This document shows, in pieces, positions 11,205 through 21,996 of a DNA stretch of 64,000 nucleotides. Under the pieces are notes generated by a model. It was not told where the DNA came from. It ran no database searches and saw only the letters and a list, made by a program, of their open reading frames with translations. Made by a program: the position numbers and the translations under genes. Position 1 is the first letter of the stretch, and each line of letters starts with the position of its first letter. The DNA is taken from contig NC_071333.1 in the NCBI RefSeq assembly GCF_010183535.1, positions 2,170,001-2,234,000 of the forward strand, written 5' to 3'. This DNA comes from Caenorhabditis remanei. Taxonomy: Eukaryota; Nematoda; Chromadorea; Rhabditida; Rhabditidae.

Positions 11205-12400
11205 CTGGAAAAAAAGAAAGGGTTGAGACGGGAATTATTACTTAGAAACTGTGAGTACTTTCTATGTACTATTTTCTGTATCTCCTACTAATCTTTTCCA
11301 GAAATAACTTTTTTTGAACGAAAACTAGAATTTGAACACATACAAACCTCAACAAAGCATGAAAAAACGCATTCTTAGAAAAACTTTATCAAAAACTTGA
11401 TAAAACGAAAATCCGAGGTGACTTGACGAATTATTGGAGATTATTCTAAACTGATTTTCGTTCTTTCTTAGTTAAAGATTTATTCGAATCATCCAAAATG
11501 TTTGATTTAGTAGAATTAAAAACGTTGGCTACTCGTTGAAATCGCATTTTTGGTAAAAAAAACGAAAACATACCATTTTTTAAATTGCGTTCTTTCTTTA
11601 CGATTTGAAGAATTGAATAACTCCGTCGTTATTAGTGAAAATAGCGAATACTTTCATTATCTCCATGACGAATTCCACTTGTCGTGCCGAGACCCAGATT
11701 AGCAGGTGCGATGCGGTCGCAACGCGGTCTTATGTTGGCAGAGAAGAGAAAAGGGCCGAAAATGCGCACATAAAGATGAGAGGGATTCAATATGCCGTGG
11801 AGGCTACGGAGAACGAGAGGAAATGGAAGGACGCTCTTGGGGCGGTGTGCGATGGATAAGAAAGGAGGAGGAAGAGGGGGAGAAATGGAACGAGGGAAAA
11901 TGAGAAAATAAGAAAAAGTGGTTTGAAATTAATGTGGAAGGTTTTTGACAGTCGAGTGCGTAGTTTTTACGTCGATTTTCTAAAGGGAAGTTGCAGGTGT
12001 GCTGGATCCACGATCGTCTTCATTTCGGTGGCTGAAATTAGGTTTCAGGGGTAAAAATGATGTGTTTTAATAGGGAAAGCTCTCTTAAATTCGTTTTTTA
12101 ACAGGAAAATGCATTGAAACACGACAAAAACCATTGAAATCAATTAAAACTTGAACAAGTTTAGTTGAAAATCACGATTTTTCTATGAATAAGCTGAAAA
12201 TTGAAGTTTTACTTATGAGAATACTGAAAGTGCGATGTTTTCAACGTTAAAATCAGTTGAAACTTGAAATATAGAAAGTTTTGGCAAAAAAATTTACAAC
12301 AAACGTTATTTCCACTCTCGAAAATCAAACAATCTTCTAGTTTTCACCAATTTTTTGCAAAAATTCAAAGTTGTTCAACCTTTCTCGCTGAATAACTCAC
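11205..12400. other. No supported gene; GA-rich and AT-rich DNA
   Basis: A plus-strand open frame at 11635-11859 has no neighbours or splice context that support it. The stretch 11985-12465 is one arm of a local duplication described separately. Confidence 0.4.
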
Positions 12401-13290
12401 AAGTAAGGGTGATAGTCACTCCGGCGGGCGTCAACGAATTGATTCTGGCAAAAAGCTCTTTATAGAATGAGTCCACCGCACCATGAGTGTCCTTATACAA
12501 AAACTACAAATTTCTTCTACAGTCTACAGTACTCCGCTTGTCGCCAGTCGCCGATCCGTTCTGACTCGATTCGGCAATGCTCTATTTCTTCAATCCTTTC
12601 AGTTCATTCGCATTCTCCTCCGCATTAAAGTTTTTCGCCTGTTTTTTATCAAATCCAATTCCTTCTGCTTCTGTTGTTTTTTGAGTCCTTCTTTTCGTGT
12701 TGAGTCGACGATTCGACCGCTAATTTCGTTTTGTCCGTTGCGTGGTTTTTATGTCTATTCCCTATCAAAAGTTCTGCAGGATCCAGGATAGCCTTCATTC
12801 CGGTGGCTGGAATTAGGTTTTAGGGGTGAAAATGCTGGATTTTGATAGGGAAAACTGCCTAAAATGTGTTTTTGTTCAGTGGAATGCATTAAAACGCGTC
12901 AAAAACTATCGAAATCGATAAAGTTTCTGTGGAACACGTCATTTTTGATATAAATCGCAAAACAAACTACATCGGAATCGGCAAACGGTTGTTAAAACAT
13001 CCCAATGCAAACGTTTGTCGCTCAAAAAAAAATGCAAAAATGCAAAATTATTCAATAAAAAGAAATATTAAGTCACTAAAATTTGAACAAAATCGGTCGA
13101 AAAACACGATTTTCTGCGAAGAAGCTAAAAATTAATCTTTTTTTAAATGAAACTTTCTAAAATTCAATTTTTCTCGCTGAATAACTCACAAGTAAAGATG
13201 ATAGCCACTCCGACGGGCGTCAGGAAGTCGGTTCTGGCAAAAAGCTTCTTTCCGTCGGGATGTAGGGCAATTACACGTTCTCCGATCTGT
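11985..13290. repeat. Local direct duplication, about 0.75-0.8 kb offset
   Basis: The stretch 11985-12465 resembles 12755-13290 along its length. Shared segments include GGATCCA, CTTCATT-CGGTGGCTG, TTAGGTTT-AGGGGT-AAAATG and the final Tudor-like exon. Identity is interrupted by indels. The duplication carries one exon of the SMNDC1-like pseudogene with it. Confidence 0.6.
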
Positions 13291-13677
13291 GAATATAAAA
13301 AATTGGTATGATTTCGTAGGGAAAATGCAAAAATCCGGTGAAAACCCAACAACACAAGATTTTTTCCGTATTTTCGCTGAAAAGTCAATAATTTAACGTA
13401 CCGTTCATTTATGAATGACTTGTGGTGCTGCCACTGCCTTTTGTGGTGACTCTTCCTTGTCTTCTTTTTGAAGATCCTCCTGAAAACTTTAATAATGAAT
13501 TTTTTGCTGAAAAACTCGAAAAATTCAAGAAAACATTTCAATTTTCACTAAAAATCACGACTACCTGCAACGAAATGATATTGGTCAGATTCTCCTTCAA
13601 CTGATGCAACATCGTGTTGTCTGAATCACCGATATGTGCCGCCTCGACTGTGGCGAGTTCGTCTTCAATTTTCTCGG
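12401..13677 (-). pseudogene. SMNDC1/SPF30-like Tudor-domain splicing factor, pseudogene
   Basis: Three minus-strand exons with good splice sites resemble the N-terminal half of SMNDC1 (survival-motor-neuron-related splicing factor): 13565-13677 (helical N-terminus), 13402-13479 (acidic linker) and 13190-13286 (start of the Tudor domain, GERVIALHPDGKK). The codon where Tudor domains carry the conserved Trp before VGD/IGE reads TGA (13405-13407), a nonsense change. No exon encoding the rest of the Tudor domain or the C-terminal half follows. A second degenerate copy of the Tudor exon lies at 12401-12465 (KELFARINSLTPAG). The functional family acts in spliceosome assembly. This copy cannot make the full protein. 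No first exon was found upstream. Confidence 0.6.
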
Positions 13678-13799
13678 CTGAAAATTTGTATTTTTGAGAG
13701 ATTTTTATTGGAAATTGGAGAAAATGCCCGAAACTATAATAACAACACAAAAAGAACAAAGAAAATCGGTAAAAAACGGAAGAAAATAAAGGAAAATAT

Positions 13800-15015
13800 T
13801 AAAGAAAGGTTTTTTTAAGTGAAAAACGAGAAATGCGTCAGGATGTCACGAGTTTTGCGTCAAGACTCGTGTTGACGCGTTTCTCGATTTTTGCAATGAC
13901 GTCATCAGAATTTGCACAACTAGCACAATTTTGAGCAGAAACCATTAAAAACCATAAATTAGGATATAACCAATAAATCAACTGGAAACTACAAAAATCT
14001 GTTTCAAAATTTATTGAAAATGAAGATAATCGCGACAATTGTTACGTTTAGAAAATCGTATCGAAAAGATTTTTTCAAAGCGGATGAACATTTTCTATAT
14101 GTAAGGTCATTTTTGAATTCAGCTCATCGAGGCGGTTCAAATGAGTATAATGATGACTAGGTTTCATGCTATTTGGGTCGGTAGATTTCGTCACTTTGCA
14201 GAAGCTATCTGTGACCATGATTTCATGATCCAAGCTGAAATTTCGGTAAAAAGATTATCAAAAGTTTCGATTCTAAAACTTAGAAAGAGCCCTGCTCATA
14301 AACAATCAGAGTTCCGCATCAATGGTGTCAAAATGTTTGGTGTCGAGATGTCAGATGTCGAAATGTTGCGGTGTCGATTTCAGAAATGCAGGAGTTTTGA
14401 GACGGGGTATATGAGTCGAAATAAAGAAAATATGGCGAAAATAGAAAATATATGGACATCCGGAAGTGGAAAATTTTGGAGAAACGGTCCCGCCGGAATA
14501 TGGAGGATTCCAGACAGACGAGAAACAAATCTACAGTAATATATTACACATGAACAGTTGCCAACTTTGGAAATTCGGATGAGCAGACACAGTTACAGAC
14601 AGCTACCATCTGGACACATTGAACTACAGACAAACACACTGATGTACAGCACCGGTCAAAAAGATATCATATTTTGCCTTTTTAAGTTGAAACTGTACAG
14701 TTTTGAGAGTGTCCCATAGTAAAACTGTTTCTCCAACAAAATACATTTTTATGGGATTGAATAGACCAAGAGTAGAACTCTATTTTTCATAGTTGTTTGG
14801 ATTCCGGATTCCGGATTCCAAAATTCCGGAATTCTGGGTTTTTTTAAACATTCCGGTTCCGGTTCCGGATTCCGGAAAATGATAATTTTCATTCCGGTTC
14901 CGGATTCTGGATTCCGGTTTTCTGAGTTTCCTTTTTCCGAAATCCAGAAGTTGAAATTTTAAAAATTGTTTGGGTTAAAAAAACAACTAAAGTACTTCTT
15001 TTTTGGTTTTGATCC
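13800..15015. other. No supported gene; TTCCGGATTCCGG satellite-like tract
   Basis: Mostly AT-rich DNA. At 14795-14930 there is an array of ATTCCGGATTCCGG/TTCCGGTTCCGG units containing an inverted pair. The 14141-14539 open frame lacks splice context and a recognisable product. Confidence 0.45.
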
Positions 15016-15023
15016 TCGAAATT

Positions 15024-15084
15024 CAGACTTGTCAAAAATCGGGCCGGCCCGGGCCGGGCCTCGGGCCGGCCCGTGACAAGTCTG
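15024..15084. mobile_element. hAT-type mini-MITE, GC-rich family, 61 bp
   Basis: Terminal inverted repeats CAGACTTGTCA / TGACAAGTCTG enclose an almost pure G+C core of GGGCCGGCCC units. Target duplications TCGAAATT are perfect at 15016-15023 and 15085-15092. This is the smallest clean member of the family and shows that the ends alone plus the GC core form a mobile unit. Confidence 0.88.
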
Positions 15085-15116
15085 TCGAAATTAGTTTTAA
15101 ACTTCATTAGTTTTTA

Positions 15117-15425
15117 AACTTCCCCATTAGTTTTTAAACTTCCCCGGATCGTAATATTTTTTTCAGATTTTTGTAAATATCTCAGCGAGTTTGCGACAGA
15201 TTTATTTCAAATTTTGGCTATAGAATATTTCCACTAAAAAACCCTTATGGTCCAAAAAGAAAATTCAGAATTCATGAATTTTCAGCATAAATAATCATGA
15301 CTGGAAATTTCGTAATATTTTTTCAGATTATTATAAATATCTCAACGAGTTTGCGACAGATTTATTTCAAATTTTGACTATAGAATATTTCTACCAAAAG
15401 AACCTTGATGGTTCAAAAAGAGGGC
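15117..15425 (+). repeat. Two-unit tandem repeat, about 165 bp per unit
   Basis: Two tandem units share GTAATATTTTTTCAGATT, a CTCA-CGAGTTTGCGACAG core and a TATAGAATATTTC segment. The same two-unit structure occurs in reverse orientation at 26925-27245 with very high similarity, including the CCCCGGATCG border. Confidence 0.75.
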
Positions 15426-15807
15426 ACGACGCTAATTGGTTACAGCTGTTCCTCCCTATTGAATCCGGCTTCTCTGCGTCTCTCACTTTGACTAGAAAGG
15501 GACACGCAGACGGTTAGGGTGTGTCCCGACAGGGTGGTAGAGTGCTGTGAAGTGACGCGGTTGTGCGTTGCGTGTTTGCTTGTTTTGCGGGGGGTTTTAT
15601 TGATTCTATTGCCTGTTTAGAGGGGTCCTGTTCTTTATTAAGACTGATTTTTGACATTCAGCAGTGACTTGTCTTGATAATTCTCTACTTTTCTCTTCAT
15701 ACCTTTTTGTTATTTTTGAGTTTATTTCCCTCCTTATGTTCTCAATTTGACGTATGATTTTTTAATTCTTTTCAATCAACGTTTCCAATCAACTTCTGTT
15801 TTCAGGT

Positions 15808-16732
15808 AATCTGGCCATAACAACCGTACAGCATGGCACGTGTGTATCTCCTCGACTCAGCCATAAGTGCAGTTTCCTGGCTGCCAGAATGAGACATTCA
15901 TGAAGTGTGCTGTCAGCGCCAAAAACGGAAATTTTGCAATTGGAACAATGACTCCTGACAAAAACTACACACCTGTATACATATTCGACATCCGCAAGCT
16001 GTCTACTCCAGAGTTTCGTGTCGTGAGTTTTTTCACGTATTCAAAACATTCACTCTAATTTTACACTTTTTAGCCTGCAAGATCTTCTCGTCTCACAGCG
16101 ATGAACTTCTCTAGCCAAGGAATTTTGCACATTGGCTACTTGGACGGAGGAATTGCTATTGCAAAGCCAGATAAATGCGTGAAACAATGGAAAATAAACA
16201 ACTGGAACCACACAGAAATAAAGTTGATTGTATCGACTAAGGACAATAAGCCCATCGTACATCAGGAAAGCAGCATCACCTTGTTCAAAGGAGTCACGAG
16301 CCTGGACTCAGAGTTCGTTCCGAAACGAAGTGCCACGTGAGTCATCTAGGAATGAATTCACAATTGCAACCTGCTTTTTCCAGACTGTTTTATGATTCAA
16401 AAAGATATTGGTATGGATGTCTTTTTGAAGGTAAATTGGATGAATCCCCATTCATTGCGATTCGTGGGCCAAGAGACAGAAACTCGTCAAAGGTATCTAG
16501 TTTGTTAACTTTAATATCCAACATAGTAACGTTTCAGATACAGTTTGTCCGACATTCCAAAAACTTCAAGGACGAGGCAGCCATATACGAAAATGGTCTT
16601 GCCACTTCCGTTATTTTCGAGACCTGGAAGAACAAAGTGAAGAACAAAAACGGATGTAGTGTCTATAAATATATTTCATATTATTATATTATTATATTAA
16701 TATATTTTATAACATGTATAGAACAAAAATAA
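15808..16732 (+). pseudogene. Ectodomain-like fragment related to the kinase-containing locus at 54 kb
   Basis: Four exons chain in phase: to 16022, 16074-16336, 16384-16492 and 16538-16732, all with GT..AG borders and short introns. The peptide has several Cys (CQNETFMKCAV), N-glycosylation-type sites (NHT) and the motif YWYGCLFEGK. Upstream of about 15870 the frame shifts by one base between two coding-looking segments. The last exon runs into an AT-rich tail encoding Tyr/Ile repeats before its stop, so the original 3' exons are missing. A paralogue at 53980-54536 has the same exon, intron and YWYGCLFEGK sequence and continues into a kinase glycine loop. I infer that this was the extracellular part of a receptor-kinase-like gene. 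The exact family is unsure. Confidence 0.5.
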
Positions 16733-18229
16733 ATATATAAATATATACAAACTCTTTTTTTAAATAAAATTTATAAAAATGAAATATATGAACTAGGAAA
16801 ATAAAAAATAAGTAAAAATAATGTTCATTTAATTTTATATATTTTATTTTATTTCATATTCAAAGGAGCTAAACTTAAAATTTTTCTATCAAATCGTAGA
16901 AGCCCAATTTTTTCATTGTTGTTTATAGATGTTTGTTATAGTTTTTTTTCGAAGTTTCAAAAAATTGCATCAAAAGTTATCGTGTTATTTGCAAAAATCC
17001 AATTTTTAAATGAACAAATAAAACACCGTTCATAGCGAGATGACTCGAGCTTTTTTATTCAAAATTGGGTAAAATTTTTCAAAAGCAACAGCTCAGAAAC
17101 AGAATTGAACACAAAGTTCTGCAAAATGAATGGTTTATTGATTAAAAATAGGTAATGGTTAAGGTAGAATAAAGTTCGTAAATAAAATGTGGGGGAAGAA
17201 AAAGGGAGGAAAGCTGAGAGGGGCGGGAACTCGTCTCCAAAAATGGGACTAGTCCCATAGCCGCCTTAATGCTAGGGGAAACAAAACTGGCGAGATGAGA
17301 AATCGGAGAACATTGAAAAAATAGAAAAGTAGAAAAGACTTCGTCGCCAAAATGGGACCGGTCATTGTCTCCTTATTCAGCAAAGCACGTGAAAATGGCG
17401 AAATTGGATGATGGAGAACATTAAAAATAAATTGGAAGAGAGGAAATTGGGAAGTTGGGAGGGGATAAGGGGGAAGCACGAATTGCATAACTCTGAAAGG
17501 GGCGGGACCTTGTCGCCAAAACAGGGACCGGTCCCATAGCCTCCTTATTTCTTGAAGAAAGAAATACATAGCAAGATAAAAAGACGGTGAATATTAAGGT
17601 GAATAAAGAAAGATCTCGAGTCGAGATGGAGTTACGTTTCATTACCACGAATGTTTTGCCAAACTATCTCATAAGAAAAGTTAGCTTCTCAATGCAAAAT
17701 GAGCATTTTCAAGAATCACAAAATTAACTTTTATAATTTTTCAAACTTTTTTTGTTGTTCGTGTATCTCAAACTATGTATACAATATTGCTCATGCTGGA
17801 ACTTTTGAAAATTTTAGAAAAATTTTAAGGATTATATCATTTTTGAAATAATAAGAAACTACACAAATGTTTTTCTGAACGAAAATACTTTCGTATTCGC
17901 TCGTACAATACAAAAAAGTTATAAAAAAATGACGAAAACAATAATTGTTCGAGTCATGTAAATGCTCATTTTTTGTTTAATCTTTGGTCAATAACTTTTT
18001 TTAAAAGATCGTTCAGCAAAAACAAAGTACATATTTAAAACCAGCGCAAAATTTGTGTCCTATTGATTTATAATTCGGCCTGTAACTCTATCTCGTCTCG
18101 GTATTTTCCCTAGTTAGTTTTCTCAAAGGATGAAAAATAGCGAGAGAGAATAGTAAAGAATAGGGAAGTGGTGGAAGCTTATTTGAAGAAAATTATATAA
18201 ATACTCGATTGTGCATCTCATGATCTGCT
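16733..18229. other. Intergenic, AT-rich; spaced 50-bp repeat
   Basis: No gene is supported. Three copies of a 50-bp block (GTCGCCAAAATGGGACCGGTC, then CATAGCCTCCTTATT) lie at 17221-17275, 17338-17385 and 17497-17552, described below. Confidence 0.5.
17221..17552. repeat. Three spaced copies of a 50-bp GC-containing block
   Basis: Each copy carries GGGCGGGA-CT, a TCGTC-CCAAAA segment, a GGGACCGGTCCC palindrome or its variant, and a CTCCTTATT tail. The spacers are 60-110 bp of unrelated AT-rich sequence. The palindromic centre is conserved in two of the three copies. Confidence 0.65.
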
Positions 18230-20589
18230 TTATGGTGCTGACCCCCCCTCGTTCAAGGATTCCCTTATGATCCTGTCGAAAAATTGAAGTACTTCTTTTT
18301 CATATCTGAAAATCGATTGTTCGGTTCTTGTTGTTTTTTTTTCCCTCCAATAATTTATCAATTCTGATATTTATGAAAACAACTTACTTTTCATACACCG
18401 TGTGTTTGGAAAGTTTCTTTTCCGAACAATCGCTCATCTCGCAGAGAAAATGAAGCTCGCCATTTTCCTTTTTGACGGATTTTATTTTCTTGAAAGCCAC
18501 ATTTCCAGAACGTCGGGGGACTGGAGAGGTCGCAGTTTCAGTTGTTGCAAGTGGGCGTTTCACCGATTTTCTCGGCAATTCTGGTTTCTATAATTTTTTA
18601 AAGTTTAAAATAATTGGCAAAATTTGAATTCTTACTGGAGCTCCACTATTATCCTCCTCATATTTTTGCACAAGTTTCGGGCAGTTCAAATTTCTAATTG
18701 GCTCCCATGTATTCGCCGATAAAGAGTATCCCTGGAAATAAATATTCATTGTTTTTTTTTCAAAAATAATTTTTAGCATTAGAAAATTCTAAACTTTTAA
18801 GACACATTCTCTGTGAAACTCAAGCACCAAGCTGTTAGCCACTGTACAGAAAAAAGTCAAACCGGTTTTTGTGGGTTGGTATCATGCATAGCGGGTACCT
18901 AGACAACTAATAACACAATGGTCCATGTTTCATTTGGCTCCGCCCCCTACCGTCTAAAATAGCCCATATGAAGAGTAAAAATTCTTTAAAAAATCTGAAA
19001 GTTTTTTCAATTAAATTTTGACGGAAACAAATAAAAAACGTTATTTTATGCATTTTTGGTGTTTTGACCATATTTTTAGCGCCTCATTTTAACCGAGAAA
19101 AAGTGTCATTTTTGTAAAATTTTCGGGTTTTTTTCAAACTTTTGCTTATATCTCAAAAAAACATTATTTGTTTAGATGAGATCTTTTCAGATTCGGAATT
19201 CACATTAAATTTGGAGTAATATAGGTAGTGTCTAGTCAAAAATCTCGGGGCACGTATTTTCGCTAAAGAGCAAAATATGCGATTTTTTGAAAAAATTCAA
19301 CGTATCCCTACTCATGAAGCAAAAATTCAATGTCACCAAATCGTCTGAGATTTTGTCAGAAAACTACACTATATGCGATCTATTCGTTCCCAGAGTTTCA
19401 GCTCACACGGTTTGATCTCCGCCTCTCGGAGTTGTAGGATTTTTTTCGGTTGTAACATTGAAAACTGACACACGGATTTTCAAAAAAGCTGCGGATTGAA
19501 AAGTATGAGCTGAAACTCTGGGAACGAATAGATCACATATAGTGTAGTTTTCTGACAAACTCTCAGACGATTTGGTGACATTGAATTTTGCTTCATGAGT
19601 AGGGATACGTTGAACTTTTTCAAAAAATCGCCTATTTTGCTCTGTAGCAAAAATACGTGCCCCGAGATTTTTGACTAGACGCTGCCTATATTACTCCAAA
19701 TTTAATGTAGATTCCGAATCTGAAAAGATCTCATCTAAACAAATAATGTTTTTTGGAGTTATAAGCAAAAGTTTGAAAAAACCCGAAAATTTTACAAAAA
19801 TGACACTTTTTCTCAGTTAAAATGAGGAGCTAAAAATATGGTCAAAAGACAAAAAATGCATAAAATAACGTTTTTTATTTGTTTCCGTCCAAATTTAATT
19901 GAAAAAACTTTCAGAGTTTTTTAAAGAATTTTTAGCCTTCATATGGGCTATTTTAGACGGTAGGGGGCGGAGTCAAATGAAATATGGACCATTGTGTTAT
20001 TAGTTGTCTAGGTACACACTATGCATAAAACCGACCCATAAAAACCGGTTTGACTTTTTTCTGTACATCGCCATGGTCGAGTTTCACAGAGAGTGTGTCT
20101 TAAAATACTTACCTCCCACTTAATTAAATACTCCGTTCCTTTGTCTCCGGCTCTCTTTCCAACTATTTTCTCTACGTTGTAGTCGTTTCTCGCAGACTGA
20201 ATTCAATCGTTTTATTAGTTTTAATCAATTAAAAATGTTAACTTACGGCTTTGTTTGGAGCTTTTTCTTTCGTTTTCGCCTCTTTTTCAAATTTAGCCAC
20301 GAGTCTGGGGCAGTTGATGTGTGAGATGGGCTCCCAGGTGTTGGAGGAAGGTGCCCAGCCCTGGAAATCAATATTCACTTTGTTTTTGCATTAAAAAAAC
20401 TTGTTGAACATTAAAAAGTTGCAAAATTTTAAAATACTTACTTCCCACTTTACTAAGTACTCTACGCCGTAGGTTCCGGATCGTTTCGCGAGGATTTTCT
20501 CGACCACATACTGAATTTAACCATTTAATTTACTTCAGTCAATACAACTATTAACTTACTTCATTTTTCGATGCTTTGGTTGGAGCCAT
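18230..20589 (-). CDS. Tandem chromodomain protein with chromoshadow-like C-terminus
   Basis: Seven exons join in phase without a stop: 20560-20589, 20442-20510, 20247-20360, 20113-20196, 18636-18731, 18388-18587 and 18230-18305, giving 222 residues. Residues 11-48 form chromodomain 1 (YVVEKIL, YLVKWEGW, NTWEP, NCPRLV). Residues 78-131 form chromodomain 2 (YNVEKIVGKR, YLIKWEGY, NTWEP, NCPKLV). After a basic, Ser/Pro-containing linker, a segment with VAFKKIKSVKKENGELHF and a final YEKEVLQFFDRII resembles a chromoshadow domain. Chromodomains bind methylated histone tails, and HP1 proteins pair one chromodomain with one chromoshadow, so two chromodomains is unusual. Each chromodomain is split at the same place (KWE/G), which points to internal duplication. 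It probably acts in the nucleus on chromatin. The fourth intron is 1.38 kb and filled by a palindromic transposon. Confidence 0.8.
18801..20099. mobile_element. Palindromic TTAA-flanked transposon (PALTTAA-like), 1.3 kb
   Basis: Two arms of about 640 bp are inverted copies of each other around 19450. The ends are GACACATTCTCTGTGAAACT on one side and its near-complement on the other. TTAA lies immediately outside both ends (18797-18800 and 20100-20103). Palindromic TTAA elements are a known non-autonomous class in Caenorhabditis, related to piggyBac. There is no open frame of note. The element lies in the fourth intron of the chromodomain gene. A diverged piece of one arm is at 40525-40612. 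Confidence 0.85.
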
Positions 20590-21245
20590 TTTAGAAATTG
20601 GTGAACTGAAAAAAAGGAAGTAGAACACGAAAAAAGTAGAAAAAACGAAGAAGCTAAGAAACGAAGAAACCAAGAGAGGGAAAGAAAAAAGAGGCGAATA
20701 AGTGTTTGTGTCACTGCCATCGTTTTTTTGACCTAACGCACACACCCTCTCTTTTTTTGAGGCAGACAAAAAGAGAGCGAGAGAGATAGAGAGTGTGAGA
20801 GAGAATAGAGTGAGAGAGGAGTGACCTCCGCTCGGAGAATTATTTGCTGTGTGTGCGAAGAAAAAGAAAATGAATGAGGGGGGAGTCTCTTGACCTCGTC
20901 TAGGTGGACAGATGTCATTTAAAAAAAGGGACCTCACGGAACAAATAGAACGTGATGATGAATTAGGGATTTCTTTGAGTACGTTCGAAAAAATATTCGT
21001 TTTAAAAATAGAGTACACCACAATCACAGACTTGTGATAATTAATATATGTACTGAGCATAATTTTCAGTACTGCAAAACAGATATTAAAAATTTCAAAT
21101 TCGAAAACTTGCTCATTGACATTTCTCAATTTTTCGAATGAAAACGTTTTGTTAAAATTTTATATTATCTGGCGCACCTTTGACGCATTTTACAATAAAG
21201 TTCAATGCTGACTGAGGCACCTATGACGCGTTTAGAAAAAGTTAC
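20590..21245. other. Upstream region of the chromodomain gene
   Basis: The upstream side holds GA/CT-rich tracts (20640-20700, 20765-20815), typical of nematode promoters. A short two-unit copy of the CTGGCGCACCTTTGACGC minisatellite lies at 21165-21235. No gene was seen. Confidence 0.35.
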
Positions 21246-21304
21246 CTATCAATCGGATACAGAAAATCAATAACAATTTTGAGATAGGCTAACAATTCAG
21301 ACAT
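21246..21304 (-). pseudogene. Orphan first exon of a DUF3557 gene
   Basis: The minus strand reads ATG and 19 codons (LKIVIDFLYPID) ending AG before a GTAAC donor. This matches exon 1 of the DUF3557 gene at 38782 in length class, phase and sequence, with a two-residue gap after AY. No exon 2 follows in the next 700 bases on that strand. The upstream cassette (21305-21545) is well preserved, so the remnant keeps promoter plus first exon only. Confidence 0.65.
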
Positions 21305-21545
21305 TTTATGAAACACCAGACGGGAAAAGACCGGATAAAAATATCGTCTGCACTGGGCAGAGATGGAGGGAATAATGAAGAGAATGGAGGGTTGGAAATG
21401 TGGATAAAGAGAAATTAGTACGTATTTTGTTTGAATGACCTAGTTGGTGAACACCGTATGGTGCACCCCTGTCGTCCTCATAGGTGTGCAACGGCTGAGA
21501 TAAATGATTCCATCTGTCACTCTCTGGGAAATTAGTGACGTCATC
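21305..21545 (-). promoter_or_regulatory. DUF3557 upstream cassette, copy 1, with TGACGTCA
   Basis: About 240 bp aligns along its length with 38525-38781. Shared blocks are TGACGTCA (21536-21543), CCCAGAGAGTGACAGATGG, CACCTATGA, CATACGGTGTTC, CCATTCAAACA, the CATTCTCTTCATTATTC block and CAGTGCAGAC, then TTTCATAAA before ATG. TGACGTCA is the CRE/bZIP palindrome. A role as promoter is inferred from position and conservation. Confidence 0.55.
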
Positions 21546-21996
21546 GCTACATTTTGTATTTGCAACAGTTTTTCAAAAAAAATTCCAAAAAAATCTGCTG
21601 TTTGCTTCGATTCAATCTTTTGAGTTTCAATACTTCTTATATAAAATATTAAGCCCAGTGTTCAAATATTCTGAAATACGTCATGAACAATCAAAAAATT
21701 TGGCGAAATAATTTATTGTTAAAATTGATAGAAAAGAGTAAAATAGACATAAAAATAGAAAATCCCACTGGGGGATCTAGTTCGAATGTTCTGAAAAAAC
21801 CAAGAACAATAAAACAATTTCGCAAAACCATTATTTTGGATAGTTGGTAAAAATGAATTTACACCAAATTGAAAATAAGAATTATCATTTTTTCGACTTC
21901 TTGTAAGAAGGCGAAAAATCAAAAAAAAAATTTACCAAAAAAATTTTTTGATCGAAATGAGGTATAAACAAATATTTGAATGAAATCATATCTCAA

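Noticed and set aside
14141..14539. 132-codon open frame
   Set aside because: No splice partners, biased composition and overlap with repeat-like sequence. No recognisable domain.
20551..21129. 192-codon minus-strand open frame upstream of and overlapping the chromodomain gene start
   Set aside because: It runs through the GA/CT-rich promoter in the frame of exon 1. The start at 20589 is supported by the exon 1 donor and phase.
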